17,287 nt of DNA from contig JACPSX010000269.1 of the NCBI GenBank assembly GCA_016193065.1, positions 1 to 17,287 of the forward strand, read 5' to 3'. Below, one piece after another: positions 7,091-13,749 of this stretch. Both the position numbers and the translations under genes were made by a program. Within the stretch, counting starts at the first letter, position 1. Every line of letters begins with the position of its first letter. Origin of the DNA: Candidatus Tectimicrobiota bacterium. GTDB taxonomy: Bacteria; JACPSX01. Below the pieces are notes generated by a model that was given only the letters and a program-made list of their open reading frames with translations, did not search any database and was not told the DNA's origin.

Positions 7091-7348
7091 TCACTCAGCT
7101 TCCATCGTCAGTATGTCTTCGATTTTCTGAAGAAAACGTGGAAGCTCCTCTCTGGCGATCGTCCACACAATCTCATAATTGATGCCAAAGTAGTGATGAA
7201 TCATTTTGTCCCTCACGCCTGCCAGGTCTTTCCAAGGAATTTGGGAATACCTCTTCCTCAAACGGCTGGAGAGATTCTTCGCCGCCGCAATGCGCTGTAT
7301 CGCCTCCTGGATATCGCTGAGGAAGTCCTGATCTCTTCGCTTAGACAT
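7091..7348 (-). CDS. hepT: HEPN toxin, HepT/DUF86 family, internally shortened
   Basis: The product is 85 residues. It keeps the family's N-terminal DFLSDIQEAIQRI helix and the C-terminal half AKNLSSRLRKRYSQIPWKDLAG. The catalytic Rx4HxY motif is present as RDKMIHHY, followed by FGINYEIVW. HepT proteins are usually about 110-140 residues. Here AIQRI is joined directly to AAAKNLS, so roughly 30-35 residues containing the usual second helix and the 'LEIIGEAA' segment are absent without breaking the frame. HepT is an RNase toxin held in check by its MNT partner, which modifies the tyrosine of this motif. The start overlaps the MNT gene by 8 bases, confirming the pair. Whether the shortened toxin still folds or cleaves RNA is doubtful. 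Confidence 0.85.
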   Translation of the reverse strand: MSKRRDQDFLSDIQEAIQRIAAAKNLSSRLRKRYSQIPWKDLAGVRDKMIHHYFGINYEIVWTIAREELPRFLQKIEDILTMEAE

Positions 7349-7664
7349 ACCTCAACGTCCTTTGGATGTCGCCAGCAATGCGTTTGTATCGAGGGTTTTC
7401 CAGACTCCGATGCAGAGTATCAAAGGTCGCCAGGTCCACCTTTCTGCCTAATGTCTCTTCAAGATAGTAAGCCAATCCGACAAACTCCAGCCCAAGTGGT
7501 TTTACAAGCTGGACTAGGATGTCAACGTCGCTTTTCGTTGTGGGGGAGCCTTTCGCAAACGAGCCGTAGAGGGCTATTCTTTCCACGCCATACTTGTCCC
7601 GCAAATATGGCAGTTCTTTCCTCAAGATTTGCATGACTTGTTCTTTGGTCAGTGACTTTTTCAT
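7341..7664 (-). CDS. mntA: MNT-type nucleotidyltransferase antitoxin
   Basis: This 107-residue minimal nucleotidyltransferase carries the GSx10DxD active site as GSFAKGSPTTKSDVDILV (about residues 34-51), and VDLATF supplies the third acidic residue. In HepT/MntA systems this enzyme transfers AMP units from ATP to the tyrosine of the HEPN toxin motif and so inactivates it. The gene ends inside the first codons of the HEPN gene (8-base overlap), so translation is coupled. The ribosome site before 7664 is weak (AGTGAG). The start is only 10 bases after the stop of a truncated upstream frame, so transcription may come from further upstream. The enzyme looks intact although its partner is shortened. 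Confidence 0.9.
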   Translation of the reverse strand: MKKSLTKEQVMQILRKELPYLRDKYGVERIALYGSFAKGSPTTKSDVDILVQLVKPLGLEFVGLAYYLEETLGRKVDLATFDTLHRSLENPRYKRIAGDIQRTLRYV

Positions 7665-7674
7665 AGTCTCACTG

Positions 7675-7899
7675 TCACCACCAGATCAGCGGTTTGACCC
7701 GCTTCCAGTCCAGGTTCTTGTTGTCCACCACCTCGCCGCCCTCGAATTCCACCGAGCTTGCCCTGAGAGCATTCGAAGGGTCGGCGCTAATGCGCTTGAT
7801 CCACTTGCCCGTCAGGTTGGTCAGCGTCTCGCCAATATCAATGCCGTCGGACAGTCTCCTCAAGTCCACCTGGACCGTGTTTTTCTTGGTGTCACAAGC
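7675..7899 (-). pseudogene. C-terminal remnant of an unidentified protein
   Basis: The frame is open from after a TAG at 7902-7900 down to a TGA at 7675. It has no start with a ribosome site (only a GTG at 7869) and well-formed protein sequence: DLRRLSDGIDIGETLTNL, then TGKWIKRI, and the end NLDWKRVKPLIWW. It reads like the last 75 residues of a larger enzyme whose front was removed by the adjacent 7913-8211 element. The closing 'KPLIWW' recalls the end of some DNA-modification enzymes, but this is only a guess. Confidence 0.45.
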
Positions 7900-7912
7900 C
7901 TATTCTTATAAT

Positions 7913-8211
7913 ATTGTCCATCACTGCCGTCCAAATTAGCCGAAAACCCGGCTCTTGGACAAGCTAACATGCTGATTTACAAGGGCACCGGTGCTCCGTC
8001 CAAAGTCAGGCCCCCAGGACTCGCAGAATGCTGTCCAAATTGCGGGGGGCACCCCTGGGTCCGACCGAATCGTCCCGAATGGGCCAGAAAGCCCGTCTGC
8101 GGCCCTTCTGGGAGCATTGAGCAGGGCACTGTGCCGCCTGCGGTGTGTCGTATGCTGTCCAAGATATGACTTGGCGAACCCTAATTTGGACAAGAGTGAT
8201 TGTCCATCACT
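7913..8211. mobile_element. About 290-base element with inverted ends and 13-base direct repeats
   Basis: ATTGTCCATCACT occurs at 7913-7925 and again, identical, at 8199-8211. Just inside, the left end (7920-7939) and the reverse complement of the right end (8181-8200) share ATCACT-N3-GTCCAAATTAG, 17 of 20 bases. Further copies of GTCCAA in either orientation occur at about 7955, 7999, 8033 and 8156. The interior has no convincing gene. The structure fits a non-autonomous (MITE-like) or decayed insertion sequence with multiple terminal repeats; the family is not identified. Confidence 0.55.
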
Positions 8212-8406
8212 TGTAAAGAATACGTTGAAGGTCAGGGCTGTGACAAACACAGCACGCATTTCGGCCTGATCGGTCTCACTGTGGGCAGGGAGTTTGCCGC
8301 AGCCCGAAGTCATCGCGGGCCAGGAATCCATCTGCAGCCGGGATTGAGAATGTGGGCGTAGAGGGTACAGCCCGGCGAGATCCTGAAGAACGAGATAAAG
8401 GCCGAT
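8212..8406. other. Non-coding or degenerate stretch
   Basis: No intact gene is seen. A plus-strand frame to a stop at 8360 gives protein-like text (CKEYVEGQGCDKHSTHFGLI, then GLTVGREFAAARSH), but it has no start and meets a TGA at the element's right end, so it could be the tail of another interrupted gene. Confidence 0.3.
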
Positions 8407-9297
8407 CTACCTCAGCGGTTTGCCGCACTGGCCGCAGAAGCGGTCACCGGCGTCCAGTGGAGATCCGCAGCGGGTGCAGAAGCGGGCAGTCCGATCCGCT
8501 TTCTTGGCTTCTCCGGTCGCAGCCGTTGGGGTCCCTGGGGTCTGCGCACTCTGGCGCCTTCTGCGGCTCATAGTGGCAAATCCGCCAATGGCGATTACCG
8601 CAATTGTAGTCCCCACGGCCAGGTAAACATACGGGGATTTGCGTACTTCCTTCACCGGCACCTTTTCGCCGCCGACCTCTTTCTTGACGGAAGGTTTGCG
8701 GTCGCTCTTCGTGTAGGCGATCTTCAGGGACACATCCTTTCCGGGAGCGAGGTTCTCGAAGCCCAGGTGGGCGTAGTTGAACCCCTGCTGGTCCCCAAAA
8801 ACATTTGCCGGTTTGGGCTCCACCTGAAAATTCTCGGAGCGCAACGGTTGCTGCACATCCACGGCCAGCCTCTCCACGGGATAGGCAAGCTTCAGGAAGG
8901 GTACAATTTCCCGCCGCGTGTCACCCTTTACCCCGTCAAAGTAGTACTCCATCCGGAAGCGGGGCTCGGGCAGGTTGTATTTGACTTTCTTGACTCCCTT
9001 CTCTTCCGCAATCTCCCAGGTCTGGCAGAGATGTTCTTCTTTTTCCGTCATCGCGCAGGCTTCCGTCACCTCGGCCCCCGGAGGAAGGTAAAACACGACG
9101 GAGGAAGGCTTCCCCGTGTTTTGGGAAAAGACTCCCTCATACATCACCAGGACCCTGGGGTCGTCGTACTCGGGCCAGACGGAAATCTTGAGTTCTGAAA
9201 TCTTGTAAGCCGGAGATCCCTGCGCGTTGTCCCCCAGCAGGCCGATGAAGAGGAAAACACCCAGCAGGAACGCCGTCGCGGCAACTCTCTCCTTCAT
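8407..9297 (-). CDS. Exported membrane protein with C-terminal zinc ribbon
   Basis: The product is 296 residues. It has a signal peptide (MKERVAATAFLLGVFLFIGLL to about 28) and a beta-rich extracytoplasmic domain of about 190 residues (ISVWPEYDDPRVLVMYEG near the start; LAPGKDVSLKIAY near the end). A membrane helix at about 222-243 (VYLAVGTTIAVIAIGGFA) is followed by a basic stop-transfer RRRR. The cytoplasmic tail ends in a zinc ribbon with Cys274, 277, 288 and 291 (Cx2Cx10Cx2C). AAGGAG 8 bases before the ATG at 9297 fixes the start. It is the last gene of the cytochrome c maturation operon. The plan suggests an envelope domain linked to a cytoplasmic ribbon, but no function is known to me. 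Confidence 0.8.
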   Translation of the reverse strand: MKERVAATAFLLGVFLFIGLLGDNAQGSPAYKISELKISVWPEYDDPRVLVMYEGVFSQNTGKPSSVVFYLPPGAEVTEACAMTEKEEHLCQTWEIAEEKGVKKVKYNLPEPRFRMEYYFDGVKGDTRREIVPFLKLAYPVERLAVDVQQPLRSENFQVEPKPANVFGDQQGFNYAHLGFENLAPGKDVSLKIAYTKSDRKPSVKKEVGGEKVPVKEVRKSPYVYLAVGTTIAVIAIGGFATMSRRRRQSAQTPGTPTAATGEAKKADRTARFCTRCGSPLDAGDRFCGQCGKPLR

Positions 9298-9314
9298 GCT
9301 CTCATCTCCTTTGA

Positions 9315-9369
9315 CAACGCCCCTCACCCTCCCCTCTCCCCGGGTACCCCGGGTGCCCTTTGGGCGTTG
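9315..9369. repeat. Intergenic palindromic repeat with CCCGGGTACCC core
   Basis: CAACGCCC (9315-9322) and GGGCGTTG (9362-9369) are perfect inverted repeats bounding a C-rich interior (CCCTCACCCTCCCCTCTCCC) and the palindrome-rich CCCCGGGTACCCCGGG. It lies between two genes of the maturation operon and shares its ACCCTCCCC and CCGGGTACCC words with the repeat at 9857-9895. Confidence 0.65.
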
Positions 9370-9380
9370 CGGCGAGGGGG

Positions 9381-9803
9381 TCAAGATGTGACAATGGCAG
9401 CCAGCTCAGCGCCACAAATGCGGCAGAAATGATCCCCAGCCCCCCGCGGTGTCCCGCACTGGGCGCAGAATCGGGCTTCACCGCGGTGATTGTCGATGGC
9501 ATCCATCACCTGTTCGTCCACCAGGCCCCTCTTTTGGGTTGTCCGGTCGATTTGCTCCAGCAACGTGAGGGCCTTGAGACGATAGCGATCCTTGAGCTCT
9601 CCATAGTCTTTGGCGTCAATCTTCCCCATGCGGTGGTCAAGCTCCAGGTCCTTGAGAGCCGCGTAGACCACCTCCTTTTCAGACTCCAGGGCCTCCAATT
9701 CCTTCTTCCCTTGAGACCTCGGAGAAACCGCCGGGCGCACGAGAGGCCAGCCGACGAATGCCAGCGTCCCCAACACCAGGGTCACGATTAGTACCGTCTC
9801 CAT
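9381..9803 (-). CDS. CcmI-like protein with C-terminal zinc ribbon
   Basis: The product is 140 residues. An N-terminal membrane helix (TVLIVTLVLGTLAFVGWPLV) is followed by a charged helical segment, KEVVYAALKDLELDHRMGKI, then YGELKDRYRLKAL. This is the pattern of the N-terminal part of CcmI/CycH-type cytochrome c maturation proteins, which help deliver apocytochrome to the heme lyase. Instead of the TPR domain of longer CcmI proteins it ends in a zinc ribbon with Cys113, 116, 127 and 130 (Cx2Cx10Cx2C). The start at 9803 has GAGGAG 8-9 bases upstream. It follows ccmH in the operon after a repeat-filled 141-base gap. The position and helical block support a maturation role; the zinc ribbon is an unusual addition. 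Confidence 0.78.
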   Translation of the reverse strand: METVLIVTLVLGTLAFVGWPLVRPAVSPRSQGKKELEALESEKEVVYAALKDLELDHRMGKIDAKDYGELKDRYRLKALTLLEQIDRTTQKRGLVDEQVMDAIDNHRGEARFCAQCGTPRGAGDHFCRICGAELAAIVTS

Positions 9804-9856
9804 TGTCCTCTCCTCAGAAATCTCTTGATCACCCCCACCCTGACCCTCCCCGCACG

Positions 9857-9895
9857 CCCCGGGTACCCTCTGGGTGCCACCCGGGGTACCCGGGG
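9857..9895. repeat. Intergenic inverted repeat, 12-bp stem with nested hairpin
   Basis: CCCCGGGTACCC (9857-9868) and GGGTACCCGGGG (9884-9895) are perfect 12-base inverted repeats. The 15-base loop contains a second small hairpin, GGGT-GCC-ACCC. It lies in the 141-base gap between ccmH and the CcmI-like gene and resembles the repeat at 9315-9369. It could pause or terminate part of transcription, or mark mRNA ends. Confidence 0.75.
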
Positions 9896-9944
9896 GGAGG
9901 AATCCGAGTTTTTCCCTCCTCCTGGGGAATGGGCAGGGGGCTTT

Positions 9945-10415
9945 TCAGTCAAAATCCTTAAGCTCGGCCTCCATGCGCCTCTGATAACGCTCCTCCAGAC
10001 GGGCGAGGTCTTCGCCGCCCAGAGCGTCAGAGGCCGCGGGCTGCCGGGAAGCCCAGCGCCGAACCACAGCGAAGATCGCTCCGCCAGCCACCAGAATCGC
10101 GGCAAATGGGGTGAGCCAGGCGGTCAGGTTGAACCCCTTCTTGGTGGGCGCTGCCAGCAGCTTCTCCCCGTAGTTGTCGATCATGTACGCGACGATCTTG
10201 GGCTTGTCCCAGCCCTGCTCAATCTTAGTGGCAATGACCTTGCGGAGCTGCTCACCGCACTCCATATCGCAGACCGGCAGGAGGTTGTTGCAGCCGCAGT
10301 TGCAGATGAAGTCCTTCCCCACATCCCGAACGGTCAAAGTCGCAGCCATGGCGGGAGAAGAGAGCAAAAGAGTCACCAGGAACCCGATCACGAACACCGG
10401 CTCAGACCAGCGCAT
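9945..10415 (-). CDS. ccmH: Cytochrome c maturation protein CcmH (CcmH/NrfF family)
   Basis: The product is 156 residues. It has a signal peptide (MRWSEPVFVIGFLVTLLLSS to about 25) and a compact helical domain with a cysteine-rich motif FICNCGCNNLLPVCDMECG (Cys38, 40, 42, 49, 53). It continues with VIATKIEQGWDKPKIVAYMI and NYGEKLLAAP, all typical of the CcmH/NrfF family. A membrane helix lies at about 103-122, with a charged tail after it. CcmH is the periplasm-facing thiol protein that resolves mixed disulfides of apocytochrome c before heme attachment by CcmF. The motif has more cysteines than the LRCxxC of Proteobacterial CcmH and resembles the CxCxC variant of other phyla. The gene overlaps ccmF by 14 bases, with GGGAGGT 8 bases before its ATG. 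Confidence 0.92.
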   Translation of the reverse strand: MRWSEPVFVIGFLVTLLLSSPAMAATLTVRDVGKDFICNCGCNNLLPVCDMECGEQLRKVIATKIEQGWDKPKIVAYMIDNYGEKLLAAPTKKGFNLTAWLTPFAAILVAGGAIFAVVRRWASRQPAASDALGGEDLARLEERYQRRMEAELKDFD

Positions 10416-12393
10416 TTTCGGGTACCTCCCTGGGAACGGCGGGAACCGACCGGAAGGTCTTACGGGGACGCTCGCTTCCCATGACCACCAGAATCCCAAA
10501 GCCCATGACGTAGGTGCCGATCCACATCCACATCATCAAGGGATTGACCAGAACCCGGAAAGATGCCCCTTGCGGGTCATAGCCCGCCAGGATCACGTAG
10601 AGATCTTCCTTCAGGTTGCTGCGGATGGCGACCATCCCGTGGGGTTGTTCGGAGCCCGGATGAAACTGCTTCTGGGGCAAAAGGGTCTGCAGGAACTTCC
10701 CTCCTTTGTAGACTGCCATCCGGGCCGCCACAATCATCGTGTCCCCCTTGGGGTACCCGACCAGGTTCTCGTACTTGAGGGTATAGGGGCCGATCTCCAG
10801 CGATTCCCCCTTCTTCACATAGCCCTCCTTCTCAACCTTGAAGGCTCCGCCGGCAACGGCCAAAACCAGGAGGAGAATCCCCAGGTGGATGATATAGCCG
10901 CCGTAGCGCCTCTTGTTGCGGGATACCAGATTGGAGAACGCCTTCACGAAGCTCTCCCCCGTCATGTGGGCCCGGGCCCGCGTCCCCCGGTAGAACTCGG
11001 TTCCGATAGTGATTCCAATGAAGAGGAGGAGCCCGAAAGTGACATTGACGAGAGGGTCTCGAACCCCCGAAACGGGAATGAGGAGAACAGCGCCCAGAAG
11101 AGCCGTCAGGAAGGGCAGGAGAAAGTTTCGCTTGAGGTTGGACCAGGAAGCCCGCCGCCAGGCAATCAGGGGGCATACCCCGGTGAGAAACAGCAGTGCG
11201 ATCCCGATGGGGATCATGACCTGGTTAAAGAAGGGGGGCCCCACAGTGACCTTCACGCCGCGAACGGCCTCGGCAATCAGCGGGTAGAAGGTCCCCCACA
11301 AGGTTGTAAACGCCACCCCCACGAGAAGGAGGTTGTTCACCAGGAAACTCGTCTCGCGGGACACGAGCCCGTCGAGCTCATTTTTGCTTCTGAGTTCCGG
11401 CAGGCGATAGAAGAGGAGCCCCAGGGAAACCAGAAGGACGACCGCCAGGAAGCCCAGGAACAAGGGGCCAAGGCCCGTCTGGGAGAAGGTGTGGACCGAG
11501 GACAGGATGCCGCTGCGGGTAAGAAACGTGCCCAGGATCGAGAGCCCGAAGGTGGCAATGATGAGGACCATGTTCCAGACCTTGAGCATATCTTTCTTTT
11601 CCTGGATCATCACCGAGTGCAGATAGGCTGTCCCCGTGAGCCAGGGCAGAAACGAGGCGTTTTCCACGGGGTCCCAGGCCCAATAGCCTCCCCAGCCCAG
11701 AACTTCATAGGCCCACCAGGCCCCGAACATGTTTCCCAGGGTCAAGAAGAACCAAGTGACCAGTGTCCAGCGCCGGGTGCTGCGGATCCACTCGTCCCCC
11801 AATCTCCCCGTGATCAATGCCGCCATGGCAAAGGCAAACGGAATTGTGAACCCCACGTAACCAATGTAGAGAGTCGGAGGGTGAAAGAACATGCCCGGGT
11901 TCTGCAGCAGAGGGTTGAGCCCATGGCCATCGGGAGGCGGCACGGGAACCGGTGTAAACGGGTTCGAAAAGAAATTGAGGACTGCTAGAAAGAAAATCGA
12001 GACGCCCATGTTGGTGGCCATCACGTAAGGCATGAGTTCCCTGTGCCGGTAGCGGTTTTGCAGGGTCACAACGGCTACAAAGATGGAGAGCATGAAGCTC
12101 CAGAACAGCAGTGAGCCGTCCTGCCCGCCGTATAGGGCCGATACCTTGTATGCGAGGCCCTGGCCCTTTCGAGAATAGTTCATCACATAGGCCAGGCTGA
12201 AGTCGTCCCGCAGGAAGGCCGCCAGCAGTGCCAGAGTGGAAACCCCGAGGAGGAAGGCAAGGGCCAGGGAGGCCTGCTCCGAGGAGCGCACCAATTCAGG
12301 CCGTTTTTTCAGATGCCCCAGCAGCGCCGCCGCCCCCGCATAGGCAGCCACAGCCAGTGACAGGAGAAGGGAAAATTCTCCAAGGGTGTTCAT
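10402..12393 (-). CDS. ccmF: Cytochrome c heme lyase subunit CcmF
   Basis: This 663-residue polytopic membrane protein has about 15 hydrophobic segments. It carries the periplasmic WWD heme-handling domain (WGGYWAWDPVENASFLPWLT, about residues 235-255) and the family landmarks YGGQDGSLLFW (about 85-95), NPGMFFHPPTLYIGYVG and FLTRSGILSSVHTFS (about 290-305). CcmF accepts heme from CcmE and attaches it to apocytochrome c together with CcmH and CcmI (System I). The ATG at 12393, 6 bases after GAAGGAG, is preferred to a TTG at 12408. It follows the FxLYD-like gene by 18 bases and overlaps ccmH by 14. CcmABCDE genes are not in this window, so the full pathway must be encoded elsewhere or upstream in another cluster. 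Confidence 0.97.
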   Translation of the reverse strand: MNTLGEFSLLLSLAVAAYAGAAALLGHLKKRPELVRSSEQASLALAFLLGVSTLALLAAFLRDDFSLAYVMNYSRKGQGLAYKVSALYGGQDGSLLFWSFMLSIFVAVVTLQNRYRHRELMPYVMATNMGVSIFFLAVLNFFSNPFTPVPVPPPDGHGLNPLLQNPGMFFHPPTLYIGYVGFTIPFAFAMAALITGRLGDEWIRSTRRWTLVTWFFLTLGNMFGAWWAYEVLGWGGYWAWDPVENASFLPWLTGTAYLHSVMIQEKKDMLKVWNMVLIIATFGLSILGTFLTRSGILSSVHTFSQTGLGPLFLGFLAVVLLVSLGLLFYRLPELRSKNELDGLVSRETSFLVNNLLLVGVAFTTLWGTFYPLIAEAVRGVKVTVGPPFFNQVMIPIGIALLFLTGVCPLIAWRRASWSNLKRNFLLPFLTALLGAVLLIPVSGVRDPLVNVTFGLLLFIGITIGTEFYRGTRARAHMTGESFVKAFSNLVSRNKRRYGGYIIHLGILLLVLAVAGGAFKVEKEGYVKKGESLEIGPYTLKYENLVGYPKGDTMIVAARMAVYKGGKFLQTLLPQKQFHPGSEQPHGMVAIRSNLKEDLYVILAGYDPQGASFRVLVNPLMMWMWIGTYVMGFGILVVMGSERPRKTFRSVPAVPREVPENALV

Positions 12394-12411
12394 GAGGATC
12401 TCCTTCAAGCC

Positions 12412-12804
12412 TCAATTGCCATAGGGGTTGCGATAGCTCGGCACGCTGACCCGGAAGTGAGCAGCAGCGGGAAGCTGTTGCACTGAAGTGTGAAAGGGAA
12501 CACTCCCGCGAGGCGGAATCCCCTCGATCTGGGCTTTGCTTTCCCCGACCTTCTCGTGGGAGCTGCTGAAGAACTCCACTTGAACCTCCACATGCTCCAC
12601 CGGGTTTCTCAGGCGATTGGTGACAATCCCCGACACCCAGACTTTCCCACCTTCCTTGGAAAACCGGGTTTCGTTGACGCCGATCTCAGCGGACCGGGTA
12701 GAAGACCAGGCCAGATAGACGACGAAGACGACGGGAAGCAGAATCCAGAGAACTTTCTTGAATCTGCGATCTCCCCTCTCCTTGCCGCTGTTTTCCGTTT
12801 CCAT
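12412..12804 (-). CDS. Membrane-anchored FxLYD-like protein
   Basis: The product is 130 residues. A short basic cytoplasmic start (METENSGKERGDRRFKK) precedes one membrane helix (about 17-34), then an extracytoplasmic beta domain: VWVSGIVTNRLRNPVEHVEV, then FFSSSHEKVGESKAQI and IPPRGSVPFHTSV. This 'G.V.N....V..V.V...F....G........I.PG....F' pattern matches FxLYD/DUF3426-type domains found in many envelope proteins. It is the first gene of the cytochrome c maturation operon, 18 bases before ccmF, so it may assist the heme lyase, but that is inferred only from position. The ribosome site is a modest AGGGGCAGGG just before the ATG at 12804. Confidence 0.75.
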   Translation of the reverse strand: METENSGKERGDRRFKKVLWILLPVVFVVYLAWSSTRSAEIGVNETRFSKEGGKVWVSGIVTNRLRNPVEHVEVQVEFFSSSHEKVGESKAQIEGIPPRGSVPFHTSVQQLPAAAHFRVSVPSYRNPYGN

Positions 12805-13203
12805 GCCCTGCCCCTAAATCAAGGTCCTCACCGCTTTCTAGCAAACAAGATGCCATGGAAAAATTTCGGAACAGCACCGTAATCACTGATGAAAGAAGGA
12901 ACTTGCTATTCGCCCGCGACGGCAGTGGAGCCGAAAGCGACGGCTCTTGACAATCTGGCAAAAACAGCGCAAAGACCCGCCGCCGTCTCGACATTTTGGC
13001 AAGCCAAGATTACGTCCTCGCTGTTGGAGATCCGAAGTACCGGCGCCTGATCGGCTTTGATCCGTCTCTAAGTAGAAGTTTTCTAACGTCCCTTACGAGC
13101 TTCCGGGCCCGGGCGACCGGGAGGGAGAACGGCAGGAAACTTGCATACCCGCAACCGGTGTCAGAGCTGTTTGTAATGTACCGATCCAATGGGAGGACCT
13201 ACT
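12805..13203. other. Divergent intergenic region, about 400 bases
   Basis: This region lies between the divergently transcribed maturation operon and the selenoprotein unit and must hold both promoters. No convincing gene is present; a plus-strand frame through 12996-13188 has no ribosome site and poor composition. A partial sigma-54-like sequence (TGGCAAAAACAGCGC, 12956-12970, plus strand) has the right GG-N10-GC spacing but a weak -12 box. A TTGACA occurs at 12948 without a good -10 partner. Confidence 0.4.
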
Positions 13204-13749
13204 GTGTCAGTGAAAAGCTCCAGAAGGAGATACCGCATCAATTACTGGCTGTTTTTCCCTGTTCTTGGCGCTCTGCTCCTCGCGGCCATTCCCCCGCAGG
13301 CGGAAGCCGGGCCGAAGCAACTTCCCCTTCCCACAACTCTTGGCGAGATGCGCCTGGACCACTCCCTCCAGGGACAGGAGGCCCTCAAGGATATCTTCCG
13401 CCTGCACGGCAAGACCTTTGATCTCAAGGACGGTTACGTAGGCCACTACAGCAACAAGGCTGCCAAGGCCATGGTCTGGGTGTCAGAGTCCAAGAACCAG
13501 GACCAGTCCCGGCAGCTCTTGCAAATGATGGCGGCGGAAATCCGCCGCGGGCGCGGCCCTTACAGCAATTTTCAGGAGTTTGACGTCAACGGCAAAGTCG
13601 TCTACTCCGTGGATGGCCAGGGGCAGCAACACTACTTCTACGGCTCGGGCAAGCGGAACGTCTGGCTCGCCGTGGACCCCCCAGCAGCACAGAAGGCCCT
13701 CCACGAACTTTTGATGAAAATCAAACCCTTCGAAGTAACCAAGCCATGA
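13204..13749 (+). CDS. Exported protein of unknown function, partner of the selenoprotein
   Basis: The product is 181 residues from a GTG start. The basic start SVKSSRRRYR and hydrophobic core (WLFFPVLGALLLAAI) ending in AEA-GPK form a signal peptide. The mature domain of about 150 residues runs through GQEALKDIFRLHGKTFDLKD, then GYVGHYSNKAAKAMVWVSES, a YSVDGQGQQHYFY strand region and WLAVDPPAAQKALHELL. It has no cysteines in the mature part and no recognised domain. The GTG at 13204 is preferred to the ATG at 13189 because GGGAGG (13191-13196) lies 7 bases before the GTG and overlaps the ATG reading. Its stop overlaps the start of the redoxin gene (ATGA), so the two are coupled and probably act together in the envelope. 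Confidence 0.8.
   Translation: MSVKSSRRRYRINYWLFFPVLGALLLAAIPPQAEAGPKQLPLPTTLGEMRLDHSLQGQEALKDIFRLHGKTFDLKDGYVGHYSNKAAKAMVWVSESKNQDQSRQLLQMMAAEIRRGRGPYSNFQEFDVNGKVVYSVDGQGQQHYFYGSGKRNVWLAVDPPAAQKALHELLMKIKPFEVTKP

Noticed and set aside
7936-8331. 131-codon minus-strand frame across the repeat-bounded element
   Set aside because: It crosses the element's right end and inverted repeats, has no ribosome site and no recognisable domain.
10174-11988. 604-codon plus-strand frame opposite ccmF/ccmH
   Set aside because: Long antisense frame caused by high GC; the minus strand carries unmistakable CcmF and CcmH.
12956-12970. Sigma-54-like sequence upstream of the selenoprotein unit
   Set aside because: The GG-N10-GC spacing is right but the -12 box is CGC instead of TGC and the -24 box lacks the final C, so it is not called as a promoter.
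12996-13421. 141-codon plus-strand frame before and into the exported-protein gene
   Set aside because: It has no ribosome site and its second half overlaps, in another frame, a gene with a clear signal peptide and coupled neighbour.
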